The translations under genes were made by a program, and so were the position numbers. A stretch of 64,000 nt of DNA from RGIG1995 sp045645205 (GTDB lineage Bacteria > Bacillota > Clostridia > Oscillospirales > CAG-272), in NCBI GenBank assembly GCA_045645205.1, contig JAZRIJ010000078.1, positions 1 through 64,000 on the forward strand, given 5' to 3'. Each line of letters starts with the position of its first letter. The stretch's first letter is position 1. The notes beneath the pieces were generated by a model, which made no database searches, was not told the origin of the DNA, and saw only the letters and a list, made by a program, of their open reading frames with translations. Of the stretch, positions 35,056 to 43,041 are shown piece by piece.

Positions 35056-36090
35056 ATGAAACGGTTTGGAATTGATGTTTCCAAATGGCAGGGGGATTTT
35101 GATTTTAATGCCGCAAAAAAAGAAGGCGTTTCCTTTGCCATACTAAAAGGTGGCGGCGGAGATGACGGTCTTTATAAAGACGGCAAATTTGAACAAAATT
35201 ACTCTGCCGCAAAGAAGTTGAATATCCCCGTCGGTGCATATTGGTTCAGCAGGGCACTTTCGGTTAACGACACAATTTTTGAAGCTGAATACTTTTTTAA
35301 CAATATTCTGAAAGGAAAACAGTTTGAACTACCTATATTTATAGATATCGAACACAGCGATATGTTGAGTCTGGGTAAAAAAACCTTAACCGAAATCATA
35401 AAAAAATGGTGTTCTTATCTTGAAGAAAAGAAATGCTTTGTTGGAATTTATTCAACCGTTTACGCATTCTCTGCATATATGAACGACAATGAACTTTCCG
35501 ACTATACCCATTGGGTCGCGCAATGGGCTGAAGATTGTACCTATCAAAACAAAAAAATTCTCGGACTTTGGCAGTTCGGCGGCGAAACAAATCTTATCCG
35601 AAAAAATACTGTTGCCGGAATTGTTTGCGACCAGAATTATATGTATTTCGATTATCCCAAGCTTATCAAAGAAAAAGGGTTCAACGGGTTTGATACACAA
35701 ACAATTAATAACATTCCTGTCAGTGCCGTCAAAAAAACAGTATCAGACCTTGCAAAAGAAGTTATCGCGGGAAAATGGGGAGTCGGAAACGAGCGCAGAG
35801 AAAGAATTACAAACGCAGGCTACAGCTATGATGCAGTACAGTCATTAGTAGATGCTATACTGACTCCCTCTCCGTCGGCTGACTTAAAGACCGTAAGGGG
35901 CGGTGACCTCGTAAAAATAGCTTCGAATGCCACAATCTACGGAACAGATAAAAGGTTTGCAGACTTTGTTTACTCAAGTCTGCTGTATGTTCGGGAAATA
36001 AAAAAGAACCGAGCAGTTATTTCAACTCTGCCCGAAGGGCCTGTTACGGGAGCTGTTGACGTAAAATATCTGACAAAGCACAGAACATAA
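35056..36090 (+). CDS. Endolysin: GH25 lysozyme with Cpl-7 type wall-binding domain
   Basis: The ATG after GGGGTGAGAAGCTTT was chosen over a GTG within the ribosome-binding site; the product has 344 residues. Residues 1 to about 205 are glycoside hydrolase 25 (FGIDVSKWQGDFDF, the catalytic FIDIEH at about 96-101, and THWVAQWAED), which cuts N-acetylmuramyl linkages. About 220-270 is a Cpl-7/CW_7 repeat (LAKEVIAGKWGVGNERRERI), a peptidoglycan-binding module. The last 70 residues resemble an SH3-like domain. It is the last gene of the phage cluster. Confidence 0.9.
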   Translation: MKRFGIDVSKWQGDFDFNAAKKEGVSFAILKGGGGDDGLYKDGKFEQNYSAAKKLNIPVGAYWFSRALSVNDTIFEAEYFFNNILKGKQFELPIFIDIEHSDMLSLGKKTLTEIIKKWCSYLEEKKCFVGIYSTVYAFSAYMNDNELSDYTHWVAQWAEDCTYQNKKILGLWQFGGETNLIRKNTVAGIVCDQNYMYFDYPKLIKEKGFNGFDTQTINNIPVSAVKKTVSDLAKEVIAGKWGVGNERRERITNAGYSYDAVQSLVDAILTPSPSADLKTVRGGDLVKIASNATIYGTDKRFADFVYSSLLYVREIKKNRAVISTLPEGPVTGAVDVKYLTKHRT

Positions 36091-36168
36091 AGCTGAGTGA
36101 GATAGTTTTTTTTACGTACAGTCGAGGACGCCTGTCCCTACCTGATATTAAATATTTAAACGTGCGAT

Positions 36169-36255
36169 GCTCGTCATACGGAGCGTAAACCCAGCACCGC
36201 TATCGTCATCCTGAGCGGAGGCGGTATATGCCGCCGCAGCCGAAGGATCTCATAA
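36169..36255 (-). repeat. Dispersed repeat family A, copy 6
   Basis: On the plus strand TCGTCATCCTGAGCGGAGGC then GCCGCAGCCGAAGGATCTCA; it is oriented opposite to copies 1-5. A degenerate TCGTCATACGGAGCG precedes it. Confidence 0.85.
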
Positions 36256-36316
36256 ATTTATGCAAATACTTCTCACATACCTCGCATCCTCTCATGTCAT
36301 AGATAACAAAGACTAT

Positions 36317-36354
36317 GCAAAAAGAACGGGTTTTATTTCACCCGTTCTTTTTGC
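36317..36354. terminator. Terminator of the CapD/PglF-type gene (symmetric)
   Basis: GCAAAAAGAACGGG pairs perfectly with CCCGTTCTTTTTGC. It lies downstream of the minus-strand gene and could also stop plus-strand phage transcripts. Confidence 0.9.
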
Positions 36355-36368
36355 GTTATGTTATTAAA

Positions 36369-38261
36369 TTACACATTTTTGCTAATTATAAATGTAGGAA
36401 CGATTTCCTTTACAAGAGAACGCATATCGACCGAATCATCGCACATACAATGCTTCATCTGATGCAAAACGCCGAAGAAGTGTTCTTCGTCAAACTCAAT
36501 AGGCTTTCCTATGTGAATGAGCTTGTTTTCGGTAGCCTTAAGCCCCTCCTCGCTCATCAAAAGCTCTTCATAAAGCTTTTCACCGGGGCGAAGCCCTGTA
36601 AATTTTATGTCAATATCTTTGTAGGGCTCAAATCCCGAAAGCCTTATCAGGTTTTCGGCAAGATCAAGTATCTTTACCGGCTGTCCCATATCAAGAACAA
36701 ATATCTCTCCGCCCTTTGCGGATGCGCCTGCCTGTAATACAAGGGACACTGCTTCCGGAATAGTCATAAAATATCTGATTATATCGGGGTGGGTTACCGT
36801 AACAGGCCCGCCGTTTTGTATCTGCTTTTTAAACAGCGGAATTACAGAGCCGTTACTGCCGAGAACATTTCCGAATCTTACCGCTACAAACTCGGTATCG
36901 GACACTCTGTTATATGACTGAACTATCATCTCGCAAATTCTTTTGCTTGCGCCCATAATATTTGTGGGATTTACTGCCTTGTCAGTCGATATAAGAACAA
37001 ATCTCTTTACTTTGAACTTGTCAGCCATCTGAACGGTATTCAAGGTTCCGAATACATTGTTCTTTATAGCCTCGTTGGGACTGTCTTCCATAAGCGGCAC
37101 GTGCTTATGCGCCGCGGCATGATATACCACCTCGGGTCTGTACTTTTCAAACACCATATCCATTCTCTTGTTGTCTCTGACAGAACCGATAAGTGTTACA
37201 AGGTCGAGCATAGGATATTTGCGCTTAAGCTCAAGCTGTATATCATACGCATTGTTCTCGTATATGTCAAATATGATAAGCTTCTTGGGGTTGTATGCCG
37301 CTATCTGACGGCAAAGCTCACTGCCTATAGAGCCGCCTCCGCCTGTAACCATTACAACACGGTTACTTACATAATTCATTACACAGTCGAGGTCTATTCT
37401 AATGGGGTCTCTGCCCAGCAAATCCTCTATCTCAACGTCTCTTATCTGCTTTACAAAATCCTTGTCATCACCAAGACCACCCTCAACCATCTGATATATT
37501 GATGGCATAGTTTTTACCGCGCAGTTAGTCTTTGCGCAAATGCTTAATATTTCAGTCTTGTCTGCCGACGGGCACGAGGGAATGGCAAATATGATCTTTT
37601 TTATCTTATATTTTTTTACGTTCTCTTCTATAGTATATCTGTTTCCTACGACCGGCGCGCGGTCAAACAGCATACCGTGTTTAGCGGGATCATCATCAAT
37701 TATGCACCTGACGTTATACTCATCACCGTGCTTTGCGTTCATTTCGGTTATAAACCAATAACAGGCATCTCCCGCGCCTATTACCATAGTATTTGTCTCT
37801 TCTTCTGAGTCATCGATACTGAACAAGACTATTTTCCTTTTGCGCTCGATGGTATATATTACCGTGCGGAAAGCAACAATAAGCGCTATGGATATTACTC
37901 CTGCAATAAGATGTATCTTTAAGTAATCAACCGCGCCAAGCTCTGATGACAAAGCCAATCCCACTGAAATATGTATAACATACGATACCATCTGAGAAAA
38001 AACTAAGGCTATTATCAGCTTCATCATTTCCTGCAAGGTTGAATAATACCATATAATTTTATAAATATTTAAAATATAAAGAGCCACTACATAAATGACT
38101 GCCTGAATAGCTATGCCCAAAACAGCTACGACTGAAAGCTTATCTTCAGAAAAAATATTAGAGCAGAAAATTAACTCTGCTACAATCAATGCCGCAACAG
38201 CCAAAAACATATCTATAATACGAAGCACATAAGGCTTCCATTCCTTTATACGCAAAACCAT
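36369..38261 (-). CDS. Polysaccharide biosynthesis nucleotide-sugar 4,6-dehydratase, CapD/PglF family
   Basis: This 630-residue protein has four to five N-terminal membrane helices (about 12-130), a CoA-binding-like domain (VIGAGDACYWFITEMN at about 161-176) and a C-terminal short-chain dehydrogenase domain with VTGGGGSIGSELCRQI (about 310-325), VYHAAAHKHVPLMED and STDKAVNPTNIMGASKR. The Met in place of the usual catalytic Tyr (NIMGASK) is typical of PglF-type UDP-GlcNAc 4,6-dehydratases. It likely supplies a rare sugar for surface glycans. It is monocistronic. Confidence 0.9.
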   Translation of the reverse strand: MVLRIKEWKPYVLRIIDMFLAVAALIVAELIFCSNIFSEDKLSVVAVLGIAIQAVIYVVALYILNIYKIIWYYSTLQEMMKLIIALVFSQMVSYVIHISVGLALSSELGAVDYLKIHLIAGVISIALIVAFRTVIYTIERKRKIVLFSIDDSEEETNTMVIGAGDACYWFITEMNAKHGDEYNVRCIIDDDPAKHGMLFDRAPVVGNRYTIEENVKKYKIKKIIFAIPSCPSADKTEILSICAKTNCAVKTMPSIYQMVEGGLGDDKDFVKQIRDVEIEDLLGRDPIRIDLDCVMNYVSNRVVMVTGGGGSIGSELCRQIAAYNPKKLIIFDIYENNAYDIQLELKRKYPMLDLVTLIGSVRDNKRMDMVFEKYRPEVVYHAAAHKHVPLMEDSPNEAIKNNVFGTLNTVQMADKFKVKRFVLISTDKAVNPTNIMGASKRICEMIVQSYNRVSDTEFVAVRFGNVLGSNGSVIPLFKKQIQNGGPVTVTHPDIIRYFMTIPEAVSLVLQAGASAKGGEIFVLDMGQPVKILDLAENLIRLSGFEPYKDIDIKFTGLRPGEKLYEELLMSEEGLKATENKLIHIGKPIEFDEEHFFGVLHQMKHCMCDDSVDMRSLVKEIVPTFIISKNV

Positions 38262-38437
38262 TTCTCCTTTAAATATTACTATACTTAGTATATATTATAC
38301 AACTATTGCTTTACTTTGTAAAGGGCTTTCTTGTAAAAAACATTTACAATTTGTACATTTCTATGAAATATTTCTAAATATATCCTGTTACTTATCCCCC
38401 ATAAGCCTTACTTTTGTGCAAAAAACATTACTTTTTG

Positions 38438-38549
38438 CAGGCTCGTTCAAAATGACCAAACTATGCTCGTCATCCTAAGCAAAGGAATATAATTACTATC
38501 GTCATCCTGAGCGTAGGCGGTAACACCGCCGTAGTCGAAGGATCTCATA
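38438..38549 (-). repeat. Dispersed repeat family A, copy 7
   Basis: Plus strand: GGCTCGTTCAAAATGACCAA, then GCTCGTCATCCTAAGC and TCGTCATCCTGAGCGTAGGC ending GTCGAAGGATCTCAT. The rest of 38262-38607 holds no gene. Confidence 0.85.
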
Positions 38550-38562
38550 TACTCTGTTTAAC

Positions 38563-38594
38563 AAAAAAAAGAACGGGACTTTTTCACCCGTTCT
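38563..38594 (-). terminator. Terminator of aspartate kinase gene
   Basis: AGAACGGG pairs with CCCGTTCT, followed by eight T on the minus strand. The stem sequence is shared with the terminator at 36317. Confidence 0.8.
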
Positions 38595-38607
38595 ATTAAT
38601 AATTGTC

Positions 38608-39936
38608 TTATTTTACAAACTCTTCATAAATTGCCTTCATTGCGTTTTCGAGATCGCCCTCATCAACACCGACAATTATGTTTAATTCGCTCGAACCTTG
38701 GTCAATCATTCTGAGATTGATACCTGCTTTAGCGATTGCACCGAATACTCTCGCCGCAGTGCCGCTTTCACCAACCATACCGCGTCCTACTACAGCCAAA
38801 AGCGCAAGGTTATCTTCTATGTAGATGCAGTCGGGCTCAACCTCGCGGCAAAGCTCGTTTATAAGCTCTTCGCGGTGTCCCTCAAGCTGACTTGTGCTGA
38901 GAACAACGCTCATGGTATCAATACCCGAGGGAAGATGCTCAAACACCATTCCGTGTCTCTCAAACACCTCAAGTACCTTTCTGCCAAAGCCTACGGCAGA
39001 ATTCATCATATCCAATTCAAGAGTGATAACAGAGAAATTCTTTTTACCTGCTATACCCGTAATTACACGCTCGCTGTCAACAACGTCGGTCTTGGGAACG
39101 ATAAGCGTTCCGGGAGCATCGGGCTCGTTTGTATTCTTGATCTGAACGGGAATACCAACTGTTCTTACTGGGAATATAGCATCCTCGTGAAGAACCGTAG
39201 CGCCCATATAAGAAAGCTCGCGAAGCTCTCTGTATGTTATAACCTCGATAGGCTTAGGGTCGTCAATAATTCTGGGGTCAGCCATAAGGAAACCTGAAAC
39301 GTCTGTCCAGTTTTCATAGATATCTGCATCACACGCTCTTGCAACTATCGAACCTGTTATATCAGAGCCGCCTCTTGAAAATGTCTTGATCTTTCCGTCA
39401 GGCATAGAACCGTAGAAGCCGGGAATTACAGCTTTTTCGTGAGTCTTGAGAAGACCTTTCAGAACTGCGTTTGTCTTGTCTTCGTCAAATTTGCCGTCTT
39501 CCTTGAAGAAGATAACATCAGCGGCATCTATAAACTCAAAGCCGAGATATGCTGCAAGTATCTTGCCGTTCAGAAATTCGCCGCGGCTTGCCGCATAGTC
39601 GCTGCCGGACTTATTTTTTATATTGGTCTTTACGGTCTCGAAATCTTCCTCAAGAGAAAAATCCTTAAGTCCGAGACCTTGTATTATCTCATTGTATCTC
39701 TTCTTAATTCCGTCAAAATAAACATCTATCGACTCATCTCTCTCTGCAAGTGAATTACACTTGTAAAGCATATCCGTTACCTTAACATCATCCTTGTAAC
39801 GCTTTCCCGGAGCTGACGGAACAACATATCGTCTGTTTTTATCGGAAAGTATTATATCAGCAACCTTTTTAAACTGATTTGCATCACTCAAAGAGCTGCC
39901 GCCGAACTTTACTGTTTTTATGTGATCTCTGTTCAC
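38608..39936 (-). CDS. Aspartate kinase
   Basis: This enzyme phosphorylates aspartate, the first step toward lysine, threonine and methionine. I use a GTG start after AAGGAGAGAAAATT (442 residues); an upstream extension would run into the -10 box. Visible are VKFGGSSLSDANQFKKVADI, the catalytic-site block TFSRGGSDITGSIVARA (about 195-211) and two C-terminal ACT domains (about 300-440; GMVGESGTAARVFGAIAKAG). ACT domains usually allow feedback by lysine or threonine; which one applies cannot be told. It is monocistronic. No lysine riboswitch fits in the short 5' UTR. Confidence 0.92.
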   Translation of the reverse strand: MNRDHIKTVKFGGSSLSDANQFKKVADIILSDKNRRYVVPSAPGKRYKDDVKVTDMLYKCNSLAERDESIDVYFDGIKKRYNEIIQGLGLKDFSLEEDFETVKTNIKNKSGSDYAASRGEFLNGKILAAYLGFEFIDAADVIFFKEDGKFDEDKTNAVLKGLLKTHEKAVIPGFYGSMPDGKIKTFSRGGSDITGSIVARACDADIYENWTDVSGFLMADPRIIDDPKPIEVITYRELRELSYMGATVLHEDAIFPVRTVGIPVQIKNTNEPDAPGTLIVPKTDVVDSERVITGIAGKKNFSVITLELDMMNSAVGFGRKVLEVFERHGMVFEHLPSGIDTMSVVLSTSQLEGHREELINELCREVEPDCIYIEDNLALLAVVGRGMVGESGTAARVFGAIAKAGINLRMIDQGSSELNIIVGVDEGDLENAMKAIYEEFVK

Positions 39937-39970
39937 AATTTTCTCTCCTTTTACACTAAATATACAATAC

Positions 39971-39999
39971 ATTATATGTCAATATATCCAATTTGTCAA
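39971..39999 (-). promoter_or_regulatory. Aspartate kinase promoter
   Basis: TTGACA, 17 bases, TATAAT on the minus strand. The -10 overlaps the upstream open frame, which fixes the downstream GTG as start. Confidence 0.85.
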
Positions 40000-40174
40000 C
40001 ACAAAATCCATCAAATTAACCAACATTTTAAATAATTTTTATAATAACAATAAATTTCAGCTAACTGTTTCAGACACTTTTTAAAATAACAAACACGCCC
40101 AAGTTAAAATTCATAAAATAAATCAAAAAATCATATATATACAAAACAAAAAAAGAAAATTGGTGTGAAGCAAT

Positions 40175-40240
40175 TTGAAAAAAATAATATTCTATTTAAT
40201 AGGTATAATAATACTTATGACGGTGGTTAAATATGGTTAA
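40175..40240 (+). CDS. Possible 21-residue leader peptide before the SpoIVFB-like gene
   Basis: TTG follows GGTGTGAAGCAAT. The peptide KKIIFYLIGIIILMTVVKYG is one membrane-spanning stretch and overlaps the start of the next gene by 8 bases. It may be a real micro-protein or a coupling leader. Expression is unproven. Confidence 0.35.
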   Translation: MKKIIFYLIGIIILMTVVKYG

Positions 40241-40808
40241 AAAAACTCGCATCAGAATTGGACTGCCTACTTTTGCATTTTTTGCGGTTATTTTTCTTAT
40301 GGATTTCAGTCTGACGTCAATACTTCCCTTTTTGGCAGCCTTACTGCATGAATTAGGACATATTACCGCTATGAAAATGTGCGGTCAAAATATTTCCGAA
40401 ATAAAAATATTGCCTTTCGGTATAGACATAAAAAGAGTTCCGTCTCTAAGCTCATACAAAACCGATATATTTGTTAATTCTGCTGGTATTCTGACAAATA
40501 TTTTGCTTATATTACTCTGCTCCGCTCTGCCCGAAAGTGATACCGTCTCATTTTTTATCGCAAGTAATATTCTGCTTATATTTGTCAATATCCTCCCGAT
40601 CAAAAACCTTGACGGCGGGCAGTCCCTCGAAAAATTGCTTGCACTTAAGCTTGACCTTGAAACAGCGGAAAATATTGTTGCTATCTGCTCCCTTATATGC
40701 ATTATATTGCTTGGCAGTGTTGCGGTATGGCTGCTGTTTTATACCTCGTATAACTTTACTCTGCTGCTTATGTGCATGTACCTCTTCTGCGGAATATTCC
40801 TTAAATAA
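40233..40808 (+). CDS. M50 site-2 metalloprotease, SpoIVFB-like
   Basis: This 191-residue integral membrane protease has the zinc motif HELGH at residues 39-43 and the third ligand region ILPIKNLDGGQSLEKLL (about 121-137). It has five or six hydrophobic segments and no PDZ or CBS domain, like SpoIVFB, which cleaves pro-sigma-K during sporulation. The gene is short relative to B. subtilis SpoIVFB (about 288). No SpoIVFA partner is visible, so a sporulation role is likely but not proven. Confidence 0.8.
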   Translation: MVKKTRIRIGLPTFAFFAVIFLMDFSLTSILPFLAALLHELGHITAMKMCGQNISEIKILPFGIDIKRVPSLSSYKTDIFVNSAGILTNILLILLCSALPESDTVSFFIASNILLIFVNILPIKNLDGGQSLEKLLALKLDLETAENIVAICSLICIILLGSVAVWLLFYTSYNFTLLLMCMYLFCGIFLK

Positions 40809-40821
40809 ACTAACCTTAACA

Positions 40822-41052
40822 TGTCATCCTGAGCGTAGGCACATCATCTCTATTGTCATCCTGAGCGGAGAGGGCAACGCCCTCGCAGTCGAAGGACCTC
40901 ATAAATGTCTGCAAAAATCTAATGGGATTTTTCGACTCGCCTTAAAATTTTGCAGAAAACATTAGTTTGCGCAGGCTCGCTCAAAATGACCAACCTATGC
41001 TCGTCATCCTGAGCGAAAGCGGTTTATGCCGCCGCAGTCGAAGGATCTCATA
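40822..41052 (-). repeat. Dispersed repeat family A, copy 8 (double unit)
   Basis: Plus strand: TGTCATCCTGAGCGTAGGC, TTGTCATCCTGAGCGGAGAG to GTCGAAGGACCTCAT, then AATGGGATTTTTCGACTCGC and GCTCGCTCAAAATGACCAAC, and a second unit ending GTCGAAGGATCTCATAA. It is the longest copy. Confidence 0.9.
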
Positions 41053-41340
41053 ACCACTATGCACAAATAATAACATAGCGCAAACTTCGTCTTGCCTCCA
41101 TCTGACGAGGGAGGTGGCATTTTGCAGTAGCGAAATGACGGAGGGAGAGAAAAGCAAACACTTTGCACAAACAAAAAAATTTTTTATGTGAATTTTCATA
41201 ATTAAACATATCCACGCGCCTTGTTCCGTCGCCTTTAATCCGAAAAGCAAAAAACGCTGTCTGCAAACACCCAAAAGGCAAAAAACCATTCTGAACCTCA
41301 GGCATAGAATAATATCAGGGTAAAGAACAATCCGCTTTCC
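41053..41340. other. Intergenic stretch without a supported gene
   Basis: It includes CTTGCCTCCATCTGACGAGG followed by GAGGTGGCATTTTGCAGTAG, which looks like part of another dispersed repeat, but there is only one copy in this window. The rest has no good start site or structure that I can support. Confidence 0.4.
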
Positions 41341-41357
41341 CCGAAAGGAGGTTCCGT

Positions 41358-41489
41358 ATGAATTGCTTGTGCAACCTTTTTGACTGTGAAAACATCTGGG
41401 TTATCATCGCTATCTGCCTTGTGCTCTTCTTCCTTTGCAACTGTGGAGGCGGTTGCGGTTGCGGCTGTGGCTGTGGCTGCGGTAACTAA
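41358..41489 (+). CDS. Cys/Gly-rich micro-protein (high-cysteine HCB protein-like)
   Basis: This 43-residue protein starts after AAAGGAGGTTCCGT. It has Cys at positions 3, 5 and 10, one hydrophobic helix (IWVIIAICLVLFFL) and a tail of GGGCGCGCGCGCG type. Similar proteins are annotated in Clostridia as chorion-class high-cysteine proteins. Function is unknown; the dense thiols suggest metal binding or cross-linking at the envelope or spore surface. A strong terminator follows. Confidence 0.75.
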   Translation: MNCLCNLFDCENIWVIIAICLVLFFLCNCGGGCGCGCGCGCGN

Positions 41490-41493
41490 TATA

Positions 41494-41538
41494 TAAAAAA
41501 ACAAGTTTTCCTGCAAATGCGGGAAAACTTGTTTTTTT
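41494..41538 (+). terminator. Terminator of the Cys-rich micro-protein gene
   Basis: AACAAGTTTTCC pairs with GGGAAAACTTGTT, followed by a T run. Confidence 0.9.
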
Positions 41539-41563
41539 ACGACAATTATTCATTATTAATCAA

Positions 41564-41626
41564 CGAAGGAAATGGATTCGAACCGGTGCGCTCGCCCCAG
41601 TCGCATAGTCGTCTCGTCTGCTCGGT
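41564..41626 (-). other. tRNA-like 3' fragment at the left island edge
   Basis: Read on the minus strand it contains CACCGGTTCGAATCC, a T-arm 5' half plus loop, but the next bases (ATTTCC) do not close the stem. The sequence breaks exactly at GGTTCGAATCC. This looks like a recombination junction between two tRNA-derived pieces and not a working tRNA. The same 12 bases TGGATTCGAACC occur in the tRNA-Pro at the right edge. Confidence 0.4.
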
Positions 41627-41644
41627 TAAACCTCTCATTTTTTA

Positions 41645-41820
41645 GTGAAATCGTTCGCTTTCGCTCACGGTGAAATAATTTACTGCGTAAATTGTGAAAT
41701 TTGATGCTAACGCATCAAGTGAAATGAAATAAATCCACTCACGCCCGCAGGCATTTCACATTGCGAAGCAATATTTCACGCACGAAGTGCATTTCACAAA
41801 TCCCGCCAAGGATTTATTTC
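41645..41820. repeat. Array of short palindromes framed by GTGAAAT/ATTTCAC heptamers
   Basis: GTGAAAT occurs at 41645, 41670, 41694 and 41719; its complement ATTTCAC at 41753, 41773 and 41791. Between them are small perfect palindromes: AATTTACTGCGTAAATT, TTGATGCTAACGCATCAA, ATTGCGAAGCAAT and GCACGAAGTGC. An outer pair GAAATAAATCC (41726) / GGATTTATTTC (41810) closes the right part. There is no open reading frame. It sits at the left edge of the mobile island. Confidence 0.85.
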
Positions 41821-41824
41821 GTTG

Positions 41825-41855
41825 AAAAAACGACAGGTCAAACCTGTCGTTTTTT
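41825..41855. terminator. Symmetric strong terminator at the island edge
   Basis: AAAAAACGACAGGT pairs perfectly with ACCTGTCGTTTTTT. It would insulate the island from the chromosome in both directions. Confidence 0.9.
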
Positions 41856-41992
41856 CTGGTGCGGGTGTTCATAACGGACTTGATTAAAAAGTATTGAATA
41901 TCCGGCAGAAACACACATATTTTTTACTCACACATTTGTGTATTTCAAGGTTTCTTCGTAAAATAAAATTACAGAAACGAGGAAACAAGATT

Positions 41993-42292
41993 ATGTCAAA
42001 ATTTATTGAAGAATTCTATTACGGTAACATTGATCCCCAAGCACGAAGCACTAAGCAGAACAAAACAGTTCAAAAGCAGATGGAAGTCCTAATGCTCAAC
42101 GAGGAATTTCTAACTGAAGCACTCACGGGTGAAAACAAAAAGAAATTTCTTGATTTTGTCAATGCTTGGAGTATCGTCAACGGAGAATCGAATCTCGACA
42201 GTTTTATTATGGGATTTCGATTGGGAGCTAACTTTGCATACGATACTTTTGTATCAACTGAAGCACCGTTTAAGGATTTACTGAAGGAGTGA
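41993..42292 (+). CDS. Small conserved mobile-element protein (DUF6809-like)
   Basis: The start is the ATG after ACGAGGAAACAAGATT, giving 99 residues; the longer frame upstream lacks a site. It reads SKFIEEFYYGNIDPQARSTK at the start and FIMGFRLGANFAYDTFV near the end. I associate this pattern with small cytosolic proteins carried by integrative elements of gut Firmicutes. Function is unknown. It is followed at once by another small gene. Confidence 0.65.
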   Translation: MSKFIEEFYYGNIDPQARSTKQNKTVQKQMEVLMLNEEFLTEALTGENKKKFLDFVNAWSIVNGESNLDSFIMGFRLGANFAYDTFVSTEAPFKDLLKE

Positions 42293-42297
42293 AAGAT

Positions 42298-42480
42298 ATG
42301 TCAAAGAAGTATTACATAGCTCTTGATGATTATGAAAGAGGAACGATTATCAACTGCCTTAATGAAAAGCGAAACAAACTTATTGCAAACGGCAAATATA
42401 CCGATGCAGTTGATGAAGTGTTACTCAAAATCCTTAATGCAAAACAAAAGAAATTCAAAGCGGTTTACAAGGAGACTTAA
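42298..42480 (+). CDS. Small mobile-element protein, 60 residues
   Basis: The ATG follows AAGGAGTGAAAGAT; a GTG 9 bases upstream lies in the ribosome-binding site. The product (SKKYYIALDDYERGTIINCL at the start, KILNAKQKKFKAVYKE at the end) is charged and helical. It is typical of small conserved genes near TnpV in transposon-derived islands. The role is unknown. Confidence 0.6.
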   Translation: MSKKYYIALDDYERGTIINCLNEKRNKLIANGKYTDAVDEVLLKILNAKQKKFKAVYKET

Positions 42481-42482
42481 TT

Positions 42483-42860
42483 ATGGAAAAGCGTATTTAC
42501 AACGAACAGACGGGTATCGGTTACACTCTGCAAGGTGATTATTACTTGCCTGATCTGAAACTCCCCGAACAAGAAGATAAGCCTATCGGCTTGTAGGGAC
42601 AACGACATCTTAGATACATAAAGCAGCATAGGAAAATCCTTTACATTAATCTGCTGACAAGCGGTAAATTGAATGACCACCTTACTGACATTGACAAACA
42701 GGCTGAGGATATGTTTTTTCGGCTCGTAAAACAGATGGCAGAATGCGAGGGTGTGACCGAACAACTCAAAGCCGACAATCAAATGGAGTGGGTTGTTCGG
42801 ATGAATAACATCCGCAGCAGAGCCACAGAAATCGTAAATAATGATATAATTTACAACTAA
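42483..42860 (+). pseudogene. tnpV: TnpV transposon protein gene with an in-frame TAG
   Basis: The frame reads EKRIYNEQTGIGYTLQGDYY, LPDLKLPEQEDKPIGL, stop, then GQRHLRYIKQHRKILYINLL and QMAECEGVTEQLKADNQMEW to a normal C-terminus, matching TnpV across its full length (about 125 codons). The single break is TAG at 42594-42596, where relatives have a sense codon, probably Tyr. TnpV is a small protein of unknown function carried by conjugative transposons. The gene is otherwise intact, so inactivation is recent, or the stop is read through. Confidence 0.8.
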
Positions 42861-42869
42861 CCGAAGCAT

Positions 42870-42895
42870 GGCGGCAGGGAGAAATCTCTGCCGCC
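42870..42895 (+). terminator. Hairpin terminator after tnpV
   Basis: GGCGGCAG pairs with CTGCCGCC; a short T-rich stretch follows. Confidence 0.6.
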
Positions 42896-42949
42896 ACTAA
42901 ACTTTTTATAGAGCAATAAAAAAGTTTACAATCTTTTTTGAAAATGGTA

Positions 42950-42978
42950 TTGCTATTATTCGAGTTTTAGAATATAAT
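42950..42978 (+). promoter_or_regulatory. Promoter of the HTH-Dam methylase operon
   Basis: TTGCTA, 17 bases, TATAAT. The -10 lies inside the first unit of the tandem repeat. Confidence 0.65.
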
Positions 42979-43011
42979 ATTATACAAGTTTTAGAATATA
43001 ATATTATACAA
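42964..43011 (+). promoter_or_regulatory. Perfect 24-bp tandem repeat overlapping the promoter (candidate operator)
   Basis: Two identical adjacent 24-base units begin GTTTTAGAATATAA and end TATTATACAA. They cover the -10 and start region, 30 bases before the gene for a methylase that carries its own helix-turn-helix domain. Confidence 0.7.
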
Positions 43012-43041
43012 GTACGAACTCAATGTATTCAGGAGGTTGTT

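Noticed and set aside
39937..40000. Lysine riboswitch before aspartate kinase
   Set aside because: The promoter lies only about 35 bases upstream of the start codon, leaving no room for the riboswitch.
12652..41052. CRISPR array for the dispersed repeats
   Set aside because: Copies are kilobases apart, vary in module content and lack regular spacers; no cas genes are present.
41564..41626. Functional tRNA gene on the minus strand at the island's left edge
   Set aside because: The T-arm does not close and no acceptor stem or anticodon arm can be built.
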